IMG/VR virus record: IMGVR_UViG_3300042883_000343
Coordinates: 1-36,623 of that record
DNA: 36,623 bases
Source: a virus
Reading direction: 5' to 3' (one strand)
Shown: positions 1 through 6,399 of the stretch, piece by piece
Position numbering within the stretch: position 1 is the first letter of the stretch
Layout: each line of letters opens with the position of its first letter
Program-made: the position numbers and the translations under genes
The notes under the pieces: model-generated
Told to the model about the DNA's origin: nothing
What the model saw: only the letters and a program-made list of their open reading frames with translations
Database searches by the model: none

Positions 1-141
1 AAACTCTTCAAACGAATCAGCTGTATTAATTTTATTATATGTATCATAAAGGTTTTGAGTATCTTCTATGAAGTCTTCCCAACCTTTTGTTGCCATAGTG
101 CTAAATCTATTTTCGTAGTAATCTTGTAATTCTCGTTCCAT
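1..141 (-). CDS. Partial copy of the 80-aa late gene (first 47 codons)
   Basis: This is the 5' part of the gene seen complete at 36185-36427, cut by the left end of the window. It starts at the ATG at 141-139 and is the first gene downstream of promoter P2. Compared with the complete copy it has silent changes in codon 8 (Tyr) and codon 27 (Asp). It is not a second gene once the contig is circularised. Confidence 0.85.
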   Translation of the reverse strand, partial: MERELQDYYENRFSTMATKGWEDFIEDTQNLYDTYNKINTADSFEEF

Positions 142-189
142 CTATTGCCTTTTTAATAAAAGTAGTGTATAATGAGAGTTTATATAACA

Positions 190-218
190 ATTATAGCATA
201 GAAATCTTAATTTGTCAA
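190..218 (-). promoter_or_regulatory. Late promoter P2 (sigma70 consensus)
   Basis: On the minus strand the -35 is TTGACA (218-213) and the -10 is TATAAT (195-190), with a 17-nt spacer; all twelve positions are consensus. The -10 continues as TATAATTGTTATATA, identical to late promoters P1 and P3. The -35 lies inside the last codons of the portal gene. It drives the 80-aa gene, zinc-ribbon protein, scaffold and capsid. Confidence 0.85.
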
Positions 219-2165
219 GGGTTTGTTACTAGATTGCATTTGTTGCTTGACAATCTCTAAGTTTTGATCCATATCAGCTTCTTTAAGCATTAATTCAGCT
301 ATTTTTACTCTTCTATCGAACTCTGCGGATATTTTATCATCCTCATTTGGTAGGTTTGTAGAGATAGCAGTCATCAATTTAGCTTGGGTTTCTTGTGGTT
401 TAGTCTGTATATCAACCACATTTTTAGCTGCCACAGTCTTATTAACTTGAATTTCTGACATAGTTTTCTCAACTTTAGACTGTGCATCTTGCATTTGTAA
501 CTGCATAGCCATTTGTTGCATTTGTTGTTGTTGTGGGTTAGGAGCAGTTGCTTGAGCAATTTGTTGCAACAATCCATTCTTATTAGGAAGGCTAGAATTA
601 GCAATAACACCTTGGATAAGGATTGGTGTAATTGGATTATCTGAGCCAAGAGTTTTAAGTAGGTTAATGATTTGAAGTTGTTCTACTTCTCTTGCTAACA
701 TACCTAGTGTTGAGGATGGAATAAATTTCCAATCTTTAACTGGGAACTCTTCAGGATTAAACTGCATAAATCTCCAAGCTGCCTTCTCAATGAATGGGAT
801 AAGGAATTGATCTTGGAAGTTTACTAGTGTGCGTTTATTTTTCTTGAGGATGCTAGAAAGCGTTACAGATAGTTCACCACCAGCAGGTTGTGTTTGCATA
901 GCTGCTGAATCTAATGTACCTGTAGCTTGTAATAGCATTGTTTCAAATGCTTGTGCAGTTTGAATGTTTCCACCATCTGTTTGACCAAATTTAAATGGCA
1001 TTAAAATCTCAGATGGATTACCATTAGTGAGAACTGATTTGCCAGGACGGATTTCAAATTTAGATCCACGAGGTAAACGAGTAGCATCCATACCCATCAT
1101 AGGTACAGTTGTAAGTGCTAGTGAGTCAAGATGGCTACGGAGTTGAGCATCAATAGCTTTTTGCATATTGTAGCCCTTCTCTGCAACACCCCTACCCCAA
1201 AATCTATTAGGAACTGTATCATCTTGATAAGCAATGACTGGACGATCCTTCATCATGTAAGGACTGCGTTCAGCTTTTAATAGTTTGCTGTCATTACCAA
1301 TAACAATAATAGCTTCTACTAAGTCACCATACTCTTCCATGAGGTCAGATTTTTCATCTTCACCTTCACCTAAGAGGTCAACAATCTCATCTTCTTTAGC
1401 GTCTAGTAGATAAGCAGGTACTAAACCATAGTAACGAATAAGTTTAATCTTATCGTCATTGTATTCTTCATCTAAGAAGGATGCTTCTAAATCGGGTTCA
1501 GGAGTTGCATCATCTTCAATATCTGTATCTTTATAGATGCCAGCTTTAACACCTTCAGCTACTTTATGTGCTGATACAAATTCTTCAATGGCTACACCAA
1601 GTGCATCATCAATAGATGTTGCTGTTGGGTCAATAAGAAAGTTTTGTGGAGAGATTGGTTTTAATCCAACTACTACAGATTCTTTTTCTTCTACGCCAAC
1701 TGCTACAGCATCCACTTCAGGCATTTGTCTTGTTGCTGGAACAAGTTCTTTAATTTTCTTAGTTGTAATCTCACCAATACCAGTACCATAGATAGAAGCT
1801 AAAAGAGTAATATCACCAACTGCTTTACGGATTTTATTCTTTTTAAATTTCTCTTTCATGTAGGCTTTAAGATATTCTACATCACGAGGATCTGTATCCA
1901 TCATGTCATCATCAATATCAAATAGATGGTCGCCTTGACCAAACACTGCTTCTTCAATATCAGCTGTATGGTTCTCAATAGCTTGCTGTAAAGCAGGAGA
2001 TGTTATACGGCTTCTTTCTGAATCTCTTAGACGATCCTCAGCAGCCCACTCACCTCTCCAAAGTCTCTCAAATTCTTTCCAGTCATTAAGATAATTAGTA
2101 TCTCGATGGAGTCTCCAATCTTCGACATATTCCATTACCCAGTCAACTAATTTATTTTGTGCCAT
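207..2165 (-). CDS. Portal (head-tail connector) protein, T7 gp8 type
   Basis: The product has 652 aa and would form the dodecameric ring at the capsid vertex through which DNA is packaged and ejected. The N-terminus (MAQNKLVDWVMEYVEDWR) and the body with DRPVIAYQDDTVPNRFWGRG resemble portals of marine T7-like phages. It is longer than T7 gp8 (about 536 aa), partly because of a glutamine/methionine-rich, probably coiled tail from about residue 540. The start has a good AAAGGAAA Shine-Dalgarno. It directly follows the large terminase gene, as expected for a packaging block. The assignment rests on order and general resemblance. Confidence 0.85.
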   Translation of the reverse strand: MAQNKLVDWVMEYVEDWRLHRDTNYLNDWKEFERLWRGEWAAEDRLRDSERSRITSPALQQAIENHTADIEEAVFGQGDHLFDIDDDMMDTDPRDVEYLKAYMKEKFKKNKIRKAVGDITLLASIYGTGIGEITTKKIKELVPATRQMPEVDAVAVGVEEKESVVVGLKPISPQNFLIDPTATSIDDALGVAIEEFVSAHKVAEGVKAGIYKDTDIEDDATPEPDLEASFLDEEYNDDKIKLIRYYGLVPAYLLDAKEDEIVDLLGEGEDEKSDLMEEYGDLVEAIIVIGNDSKLLKAERSPYMMKDRPVIAYQDDTVPNRFWGRGVAEKGYNMQKAIDAQLRSHLDSLALTTVPMMGMDATRLPRGSKFEIRPGKSVLTNGNPSEILMPFKFGQTDGGNIQTAQAFETMLLQATGTLDSAAMQTQPAGGELSVTLSSILKKNKRTLVNFQDQFLIPFIEKAAWRFMQFNPEEFPVKDWKFIPSSTLGMLAREVEQLQIINLLKTLGSDNPITPILIQGVIANSSLPNKNGLLQQIAQATAPNPQQQQMQQMAMQLQMQDAQSKVEKTMSEIQVNKTVAAKNVVDIQTKPQETQAKLMTAISTNLPNEDDKISAEFDRRVKIAELMLKEADMDQNLEIVKQQMQSSNKPLTN

Positions 2166-2176
2166 TTGGTTTCCTT

Positions 2177-3433
2177 TTAATATCCTGATATTACATCTAT
2201 TACTTGAAATTCTTCATCTTCATAATCTTGGAAATACTCTACTACTTGAATTTGGTCTATATAGGCTAAAGCATCCACCAAGTCATCATGTAGCAAATGA
2301 TTAGGAAAATTAACCAGCTGATCGATGAACTCATTGTTCCATTCTCCCATATTAAGTGTTACCTTGCCATGTTCAAATCTACCCTGTAAAGCCCATACAA
2401 TACGATCAGTTTTCTTTTGGTTTCCATGAGTAACATCATCTATTCTAAAATAGTGGTTATTTACTCTCATTAAATCTAATAGGTAAGGAAGTGCAGCATT
2501 CTTTAAGCTACCCTTTTCAATACCTACAGCAACTGGTTCATATTTTATCACTGTCTTAATAATCTGTTCGCAAGTCTGTTTAATATCCCAGCGACCATGA
2601 ATAATATCTGCTACCCACCAACCACCTTCGTGGACTTTAACAACAGCTATTGCTGTTTCATCCAGTTTGCTATTCTTATTGCCCGACTCTTTATCGACAT
2701 TAATGAAGCCAGCCAAGTCAACTGTAATAAAATAACGACCATCACTAGGTTCATCTTCATCTATTTTTATCCAGTCTTCTTTAAAAATATCTCTACTTGC
2801 TGCTTCAAATGATGCTAAGAACTCTTGCCTAAAAGCAAAACTAGACATTGACTGTTTAGCTGCTTCAATTTCTTTTGCAGGGATTAGTGGGTTATCATAA
2901 GATGAGTAATGGAATCCAGTCCACTCTACATCTTTACCACTCTCTGCATATTTATATAATTCGTAGAAGTGATTACGCCCTTTAGGGGTTCCTATGAACA
3001 TAGCTCCGCCCTGTACATCGGCAAGGGCTGGTCGTAAGATTTGTTCCCAAACATTTGGTTTAATGTCTGCGTACTCATCGATCACTACAAATGCTAGACC
3101 TACACCCCGAAGTGTGTCAGGTCTGTCTGCACCTTTTAAGAAAATCTTTCTTCCGTTCACTAATGTAAGAATAGAAGTGTTTTCATGTGCAGCTGCAATT
3201 ACTTCATGTCCTAGTTCTTTTAGCAACCCCCAAAGAATGTCTTTAGCTTGTTGGTAGGTTGGAGCAACATAGAACACATCTTTATTCTTACTCTTTAACG
3301 CTTCAATGAGAAGCATCCATGCAGCTAATCGACTCTTACCAAAGCGTCGCCCTGCAGCTACAACTTTAAACCTTGTTTTGTCATTAAAGACTTCTAGCTG
3401 CTTTTCATGCAGCTTTACTTGTAAATTAGCCAA
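2177..3433 (-). CDS. terL: Terminase large subunit
   Basis: This 418-aa motor ATPase/nuclease pumps and cuts phage DNA. A Walker A motif (AGRRFGKSRLA, about residues 27-37) and a Walker B with catalytic Glu (AFVVIDEYA) mark the ATPase. The C-terminal RNase H-like nuclease shows acidic residues in TVDLAGF and HDDLVDALAY. The start appears to be TTG, directly after the TAA of the upstream gene with no clear Shine-Dalgarno, so translation is probably coupled. There is no in-frame ATG before the Walker A motif. Portal follows 11 bp downstream. Confidence 0.93.
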   Translation of the reverse strand: MANLQVKLHEKQLEVFNDKTRFKVVAAGRRFGKSRLAAWMLLIEALKSKNKDVFYVAPTYQQAKDILWGLLKELGHEVIAAAHENTSILTLVNGRKIFLKGADRPDTLRGVGLAFVVIDEYADIKPNVWEQILRPALADVQGGAMFIGTPKGRNHFYELYKYAESGKDVEWTGFHYSSYDNPLIPAKEIEAAKQSMSSFAFRQEFLASFEAASRDIFKEDWIKIDEDEPSDGRYFITVDLAGFINVDKESGNKNSKLDETAIAVVKVHEGGWWVADIIHGRWDIKQTCEQIIKTVIKYEPVAVGIEKGSLKNAALPYLLDLMRVNNHYFRIDDVTHGNQKKTDRIVWALQGRFEHGKVTLNMGEWNNEFIDQLVNFPNHLLHDDLVDALAYIDQIQVVEYFQDYEDEEFQVIDVISGY

Positions 3434-3769
3434 TTAGAATTGTCGTATATAACTTAAATAAAGAGCTTTGTCCTCAGGACTAAGTTGGTTAAATTGTGCT
3501 TGTATTGTATTTGGACCTGAAGAATATGAAGCATCAATGCCAGTAGGTTTAAACTCACCCATTTTCATTTGAGGAACATAATAGCCTTGACCTGAAACTC
3601 CAACATTGAGGTTAGCATTATTCATAGGAATATCTACTCCTAGTCTAGCCCCACCACCTAAACCTGAAGAACCTCCATCTGCATTGATGGATAAATCAAG
3701 GCGAGGTTTTGGAATAATAGCATAAGGGGTAAACTTATCTTGTATGCTTGTGTCTTCGTTATTGTCCAT
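3434..3769 (-). CDS. Unrecognised 111-aa protein between the terminase genes
   Basis: I do not recognise this family. The middle is glycine/asparagine-rich (GGSSGLGGGARLGVDIP) and may form beta-hairpins; the C-terminus (LSPEDKALYLSYIRQF) looks helical. I chose the ATG at 3769 over an upstream ATG at 3814 because it overlaps the end of the small terminase gene by 11 nt and has an AGGA about 10 nt upstream. Its place inside the packaging operon suggests a structural or packaging accessory role, but nothing direct shows this. Confidence 0.65.
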   Translation of the reverse strand: MDNNEDTSIQDKFTPYAIIPKPRLDLSINADGGSSGLGGGARLGVDIPMNNANLNVGVSGQGYYVPQMKMGEFKPTGIDASYSSGPNTIQAQFNQLSPEDKALYLSYIRQF

Positions 3770-4268
3770 CTTGTTCGATTTCCTCGTAGTCGGCTTCTTG
3801 TATTTCATCTTCACTAGAATGTATCACTGTCTCACCCACACCCATAATCTGAATGCTAATATGATTGCTCTTACCTTTTACTTTTTCTAAATAGTCAGCT
3901 GGTAGTATTCTATCCATAACTATTTTAAGACAAGCCATCTGATCGTCATCTGTATCATCGAGTGCTTTGAACAGCACCTTCTCAACAATGTACTTACTTT
4001 CACGACCTAGCATCTCTGCTAAGATTTCTTGTGCTCTTGCTTTTTTAGAAACTGGGAGAATGGCATCACTCTTCCGTTTCTTAATGATTTTGTTCTTTTT
4101 GTATTCGATGGGTTCTAAACCCTGTTCCATCCGTTCTTTATTCAAACGAACTAAGGCTGGTCGTCCAGCACCAGGTCTTCTACCACCACGCTTAGTTTGG
4201 GTAGGAGCTTCAGAAGTTGGCTCTGCAAGAACAACTTCGATATCTACTGGTTTGAACTCTTCTGTCAT
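3759..4268 (-). CDS. Probable terminase small subunit
   Basis: The product has 169 aa and would recognise phage DNA to start packaging. The N-terminal segment has a basic arginine/glycine stretch (KRGGRRPGAGRPA, about residues 26-38) of the AT-hook-like kind common in small terminases and DNA-binding phage proteins. A helical charged middle (KKARAQEILAEMLGRESKY) and an acidic tail follow. It is the first gene of the packaging block, after promoter P1, with an AAAGGA Shine-Dalgarno, and it precedes the large terminase. The call rests on position and the basic motif. Confidence 0.65.
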   Translation of the reverse strand: MTEEFKPVDIEVVLAEPTSEAPTQTKRGGRRPGAGRPALVRLNKERMEQGLEPIEYKKNKIIKKRKSDAILPVSKKARAQEILAEMLGRESKYIVEKVLFKALDDTDDDQMACLKIVMDRILPADYLEKVKGKSNHISIQIMGVGETVIHSSEDEIQEADYEEIEQDGQ

Positions 4269-4323
4269 CTTTATCCTTTAAGGAGACTGGTATTTTCAGG
4301 CAAAGAAAATACTCTATATAACA

Positions 4324-4352
4324 ATTATATCACAAGAAGATTGGTTTGTCAA
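4324..4352 (-). promoter_or_regulatory. Late promoter P1 (sigma70 consensus), packaging block
   Basis: On the minus strand the -35 is TTGACA (4352-4347) and the -10 is TATAAT (4329-4324), with a 17-nt spacer. The 15-nt string TATAATTGTTATATA around the -10 and start site is identical to P2 and P3, while the spacers differ. It lies about 56 nt upstream of the small terminase start. Confidence 0.85.
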
Positions 4353-4455
4353 GAGGTTTCTTCATTACATTACAGAAACTGTAAGTTTCCCTGTAAAAGA
4401 AGATTGTTGATAAAATACAGGTAAAAACTATTTTCATTCAAATATAAGAAAGTAG

Positions 4456-4484
4456 TTGACAGAATGAAAACATTCTGCTATAAT
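4456..4484 (+). promoter_or_regulatory. Consensus promoter with palindromic spacer, reading toward and antisense to pqqA
   Basis: TTGACA (4456-4461) and TATAAT (4479-4484) are separated by exactly 17 nt. The spacer and the end of the -35 form a perfect inverted repeat, CAGAATG-AAAA-CATTCTG (4460-4477), placed where a repressor would block RNA polymerase. The transcript enters a 72-bp pure A/T tract, then the hairpins 3' of pqqA, then pqqA in antisense. It could be an early promoter with a long leader or make a short AU-rich RNA. Confidence 0.7.
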
Positions 4485-4490
4485 AAGATC

Positions 4491-4562
4491 TTTAATATAT
4501 ATAAATATATAATAATATATATAATATATAATATAATAATAATATATATATAATATAAATAA
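4491..4562. other. 72-bp pure A/T tract, candidate DNA-unwinding element
   Basis: Every base from 4491 to 4562 is A or T, mostly irregular TA/ATA/AAT units. It sits in the divergent intergenic region between the two transcription arms, the usual place for a replication start in small phages. A similar 69-bp tract lies at 10614-10682. An origin role is inference from composition and place only. Confidence 0.4.
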
Positions 4563-4564
4563 CA

Positions 4565-4587
4565 AAGCCAGCTTTAAGGGCTGGCTT
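4565..4587 (-). terminator. Hairpin terminator after pqqA
   Basis: On the minus strand AAGCCAGC and GCTGGCTT form a perfect 8-bp stem around a 7-nt loop, followed by T-rich TTTGTTATTTAT. It should end the pqqA transcript before it enters the A/T tract. In the plus direction the stem exists but the following T run is poor. Confidence 0.65.
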
Positions 4588-4600
4588 AGTTTATATCTAA

Positions 4601-4665
4601 GAACAATTACTTGTTCATTACAACAGGGCATAGCCCTGCGTGCATCAGAACAAGATTACTTGTTC
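4601..4665 (-). other. Three small hairpins in the pqqA 3' region
   Basis: Reading the minus strand, GAACAA-GTAATC-TTGTTC (4665-4648) spans the pqqA stop codon. CAGGGC-TAT-GCCCTG (4638-4624) follows, then GAACAA-GTAA-TTGTTC (4616-4601). The first and third share the 12-mer ATGAACAAGTAA, so the end of the gene looks partly duplicated. Together with the terminator this gives four hairpins in about 100 nt, which could stabilise the short mRNA. Confidence 0.6.
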
Positions 4666-4727
4666 ATGATGTACATTGTAACTTCGAAACCGAAACGCAT
4701 TTCAGTAGCAGCTGGTTTTGTCCACAT
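4656..4727 (-). CDS. pqqA: PqqA, coenzyme PQQ precursor peptide
   Basis: This 23-codon gene encodes the ribosomally made peptide from which pyrroloquinoline quinone is built. The peptide begins MWTKPA and ends [10 protein letters not shown]. It keeps the family signature: N-terminal W-x-K-P, a central R-x-G, and the E-V-T-x-Y core in which Glu15 and Tyr19 are the residues cross-linked by the radical-SAM enzyme PqqE. Length matches chromosomal PqqA (about 22-30 aa). The ATG has AGGAG 8 nt upstream, its own promoter and a terminator. No pqqB, C, D, E or F occurs in the window, so maturation would need host enzymes. PQQ serves periplasmic alcohol and glucose dehydrogenases, including methanol dehydrogenases. 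Boosting host PQQ supply during infection is inference. Confidence 0.93.
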   Translation of the reverse strand: MWTKPAATEMRFGFEVTMYIMNK

Positions 4728-4754
4728 GGTTATTCTCCTCGTTAAGTTTAATGT

Positions 4755-4776
4755 TATAGACTTTTCACAGTCTATA
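4755..4776 (-). promoter_or_regulatory. Perfect palindrome in the pqqA leader
   Basis: TATAGACT and AGTCTATA (8 bp each, loop of 6) lie just downstream of the pqqA -10 and about 28 nt before its ATG. It could be an operator overlapping the start site or a 5' stem-loop in the mRNA. Confidence 0.55.
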
Positions 4777-4781
4777 ATATA

Positions 4782-4810
4782 ATTATACTCCCTTTCTTAA
4801 CATTTGTCCT
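4782..4810 (-). promoter_or_regulatory. pqqA promoter
   Basis: On the minus strand AGGACA (4 of 6 to consensus, 4810-4805) is followed after exactly 17 nt by TATAAT (4787-4782). It does not share the extended -10 of the late promoters, so pqqA is probably controlled separately from late genes. Confidence 0.6.
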
Positions 4811-4837
4811 CAGTAAAACCATGATTCTGATAAGCGA

Positions 4838-4862
4838 GGATTCGGTCTCATTTTACCGATCC
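4838..4862. other. Imperfect inverted repeat upstream of the pqqA promoter
   Basis: GGATtCGGT and ACCGATCC pair over 8 bp with one bulge around an 8-nt loop. The segment 4811-4895 is less AT-rich than its surroundings and holds no gene I can support. It could be a regulator site or a structured RNA made from either strand. Confidence 0.4.
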
Positions 4863-4899
4863 GAGCTCATTCAAGCACCCTTACCATTAAAAATAAAAG

Positions 4900-4920
4900 A
4901 AAAGGGCTTCTAGCCCCCTT
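4900..4920 (-). terminator. Hairpin terminator of unknown minus-strand transcript
   Basis: On the minus strand GGGC-TAGAA-GCCC, extended by G-T and A-T pairs, is followed by a T-rich run (TTTTCTTTTATTTTT). No minus-strand gene is evident upstream of it, so either it insulates the pqqA unit or a short RNA is made from the 4.92-5.4 kb region. Confidence 0.55.
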
Positions 4921-5390
4921 AAAATAAGTTTAAACTATATGTTTGGTCTCTGAAGAGAATGCAGTATTCCTCCTTTTTTTAAAATTTAGTTATCGATGTT
5001 TGATAAGGTCCCTTTTTTACTTCTGATATATTTATTGTGTACCTATAAATATATTCCTACACAAAACTAACACCCCCCCCTATACTTAACATCTGATTAA
5101 ATAATAAGCAATGGTTAAGCTATCAATTAAGCTTATATTCATATATAAAGCCCTTAATACTATTATGGTTATATCATTGGGGTTAATACATGCTTTTATA
5201 ATTGGGGGTAATTTGGAAATTTATTATTTGAGTGAGTGGATATCTTTTTACTGGTACATATAAGATAAAACTATATATCCATGCGATAATATAAAGAATA
5301 GATATATAATATTGATTATCCTTAACAATTGCCTAAATAATTAGCAATTTTGAATATTACAAAATAATCAAAGAAAATTGATAAAATATC
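4921..5390. other. Intergenic region with nested inverted repeats
   Basis: I see no well-supported gene here. A perfect 10-bp inverted repeat (5026-5035 with 5045-5054) is interlocked with a 7-bp one, TTGTGTA/TACACAA (5035-5041 with 5058-5064), so only one hairpin can form at a time. A run of eight C lies at 5073-5080. TAAGCT/AGCTTA and AATTGC/GCAATT repeats occur further right. Such features fit a replication origin or regulatory region, but none matches a motif I know. Confidence 0.4.
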
Positions 5391-5418
5391 TTGACATTTT
5401 GAAAAATGTTGTTATTAT
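5391..5418 (+). promoter_or_regulatory. Early promoter of the accessory module
   Basis: TTGACA (5391-5396) and TATTAT (5413-5418) are 16 nt apart. A perfect palindrome ACATTTT-GA-AAAATGT (5394-5409) overlaps the -35 and spacer, the same arrangement as at 4456 but with a different sequence. The first gene starts 42 nt downstream. Confidence 0.65.
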
Positions 5419-5459
5419 TTGAATTGTACTATTTCATTAATCAAATAAAGGAAATTAAA

Positions 5460-5642
5460 ATGATGAATTATCAAGATGCTTTGAATGTTGCTATTGAAAC
5501 CTTAGAATATATTAAAAAGAATAATCCAGCTTATTTTAATGATGATAAGGATTATATTGCTAAGACTCAATTAGCTTTATCGGATATAAAGGATAATTGT
5601 ACAGTAAATAAAAAATTAAGCATTAACCAATATAATATTTAA
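5460..5642 (+). CDS. Unrecognised 60-aa early protein
   Basis: This is the first gene of the plus-strand arm. It starts at 5460 (MMNYQDALNVAIETLEYI) after an AAAGGAAAT Shine-Dalgarno. An upstream in-frame ATG at 5406 lies within the promoter and has no ribosome site. The protein looks largely helical (ALNVAIETLEYIKKNNPAY) and is rich in Asn, Asp and Lys. I do not recognise the family. Being first in the early operon suggests a host-takeover or accessory role, but this is only context. Confidence 0.65.
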   Translation: MMNYQDALNVAIETLEYIKKNNPAYFNDDKDYIAKTQLALSDIKDNCTVNKKLSINQYNI

Positions 5643-5656
5643 AAAGGGTATTCAAA

Positions 5657-5821
5657 ATGATTTATTTATCAATAATTAGTACATCGGTTATTATGTTATT
5701 TATATGGTGTATTAGCAAGGATCCTCAAATAAAAACACCTTTGGGATATGCAATAATAGCATTTTGGTATATTGTTTTAATGATTCAATTGATATGTACT
5801 TTTTCTATTTACTTTAATTAA
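5657..5821 (+). CDS. Small membrane protein, 54 aa
   Basis: Two hydrophobic segments (about residues 3-19 and 30-51, the latter with YAIIAFWYIVLMIQLI) flank a short polar loop (SKDPQIKTPLG), which suggests a two-helix inner-membrane hairpin. An AAGGG lies about 8 nt before the ATG. It sits between two early genes with no room for another promoter. The function is unknown; small early membrane proteins in phages often modify the host envelope or block superinfection, but nothing here shows that. Confidence 0.6.
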   Translation: MIYLSIISTSVIMLFIWCISKDPQIKTPLGYAIIAFWYIVLMIQLICTFSIYFN

Positions 5822-5831
5822 GGGGTATAAC

Positions 5832-6389
5832 ATGGAAGCTATAAAATCAGAAAATTATAAAAGATTTAAAATTGAATACTGGTATGATGAATTTAATGAT
5901 GATCCTAGAAATTGGGATGATTTAAGCGTTATGGTATGTTTTACTAGCAATAAATATGATTTAGGAAATAAGCATTCTTTTTCAAGCCCTGAGGATTTAT
6001 CAGAATTTTTAACCGATAATGATAAAAATATAGTTTATTTACCTATTTATATTTATGATCATGGAAATATTACAATTAAATCCAGCCCTTTTTCATGCCA
6101 ATGGGATAGCGGAAAAATTGGTTATATTTACGCTTATAAAGATAAATTATTGGAAGCGGGCTTCAAGGATGATGATGCTATGATAAATTATCTTGAATCA
6201 GAAATCAAAACTTATGATGATTATATAAGAGGCAATTGCTATGGGTATTCTATTTATAATGATGATAATGAAATAATTGATTCATGCGGCGGCTATTTGG
6301 GGGCTTTTTCTTATGTTGAAAAAGAAGCTAAAAATAATGCGGATTATTATGATAATAAGCTTCCGCTTCAATTATCTTTAAATTTTTAA
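5832..6389 (+). CDS. Conserved mobile-element protein of unknown function, 185 aa
   Basis: I recognise the family pattern but not a function: an N-terminal D-x-P-R-x-W-D-D-L-x-x-M-V-C motif, then LPIYIYDHGNI, then PFSCQWDSGKIGYIY, then a C-terminal YDDYIRGNCYGYSIY and a final aromatic/acidic segment. Proteins with this pattern are widespread in phages and integrative elements. The ATG has AAGGGGTATAAC upstream. The very acidic, aromatic composition would suit a DNA mimic or a partner-binding protein, but this is inference. Ser AGC and Gly GGC codons look more frequent than in the replication genes. Confidence 0.75.
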   Translation: MEAIKSENYKRFKIEYWYDEFNDDPRNWDDLSVMVCFTSNKYDLGNKHSFSSPEDLSEFLTDNDKNIVYLPIYIYDHGNITIKSSPFSCQWDSGKIGYIYAYKDKLLEAGFKDDDAMINYLESEIKTYDDYIRGNCYGYSIYNDDNEIIDSCGGYLGAFSYVEKEAKNNADYYDNKLPLQLSLNF

Positions 6390-6399
6390 GGGGTTTAAA

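Larger units (their letters stand above)
1..337. repeat. Contig-end overlap, left copy
   Basis: Bases 1-337 match 36287-36623 except at 61 (A/G), 118 (G/A) and 210 (A/G). The repeat covers the start of an 80-aa gene, the gap with promoter P2 and the last codons of the portal. It is best read as the overlap of a circular or circularly permuted genome of 36,286 bp. All three differences are synonymous third-position changes, which suggests two co-existing strains rather than sequencing error. Confidence 0.93.

Noticed and set aside
1-337. T7-style direct terminal repeat
   Set aside because: The repeat is imperfect, cuts two genes at arbitrary places and its differences are silent; an overlap in a circular assembly explains it better.
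374-649. 91-aa minus-strand ORF within the portal gene
   Set aside because: It is a shadow in another frame of the Gln/Met-rich end of the portal, with low-complexity Leu/Lys composition.
4824-4885. tRNA-like pattern on the minus strand (GAGCTCGGATCGGT resembling a D-arm)
   Set aside because: No T-arm, anticodon stem or acceptor pairing could be built; the only clear pairing is the hairpin reported.
4922-4968. Minus-strand AGGAGG followed by a 13-codon frame with ATT start
   Set aside because: ATT starts are very rare, the peptide has no family, and no promoter is visible upstream.
5111-5263. 50-aa hydrophobic ORF in the control region (MVKLSIKLIFIYKALN...)
   Set aside because: It has no Shine-Dalgarno, no recognisable family and lies among inverted repeats; AT-rich sequence often gives hydrophobic chance frames.
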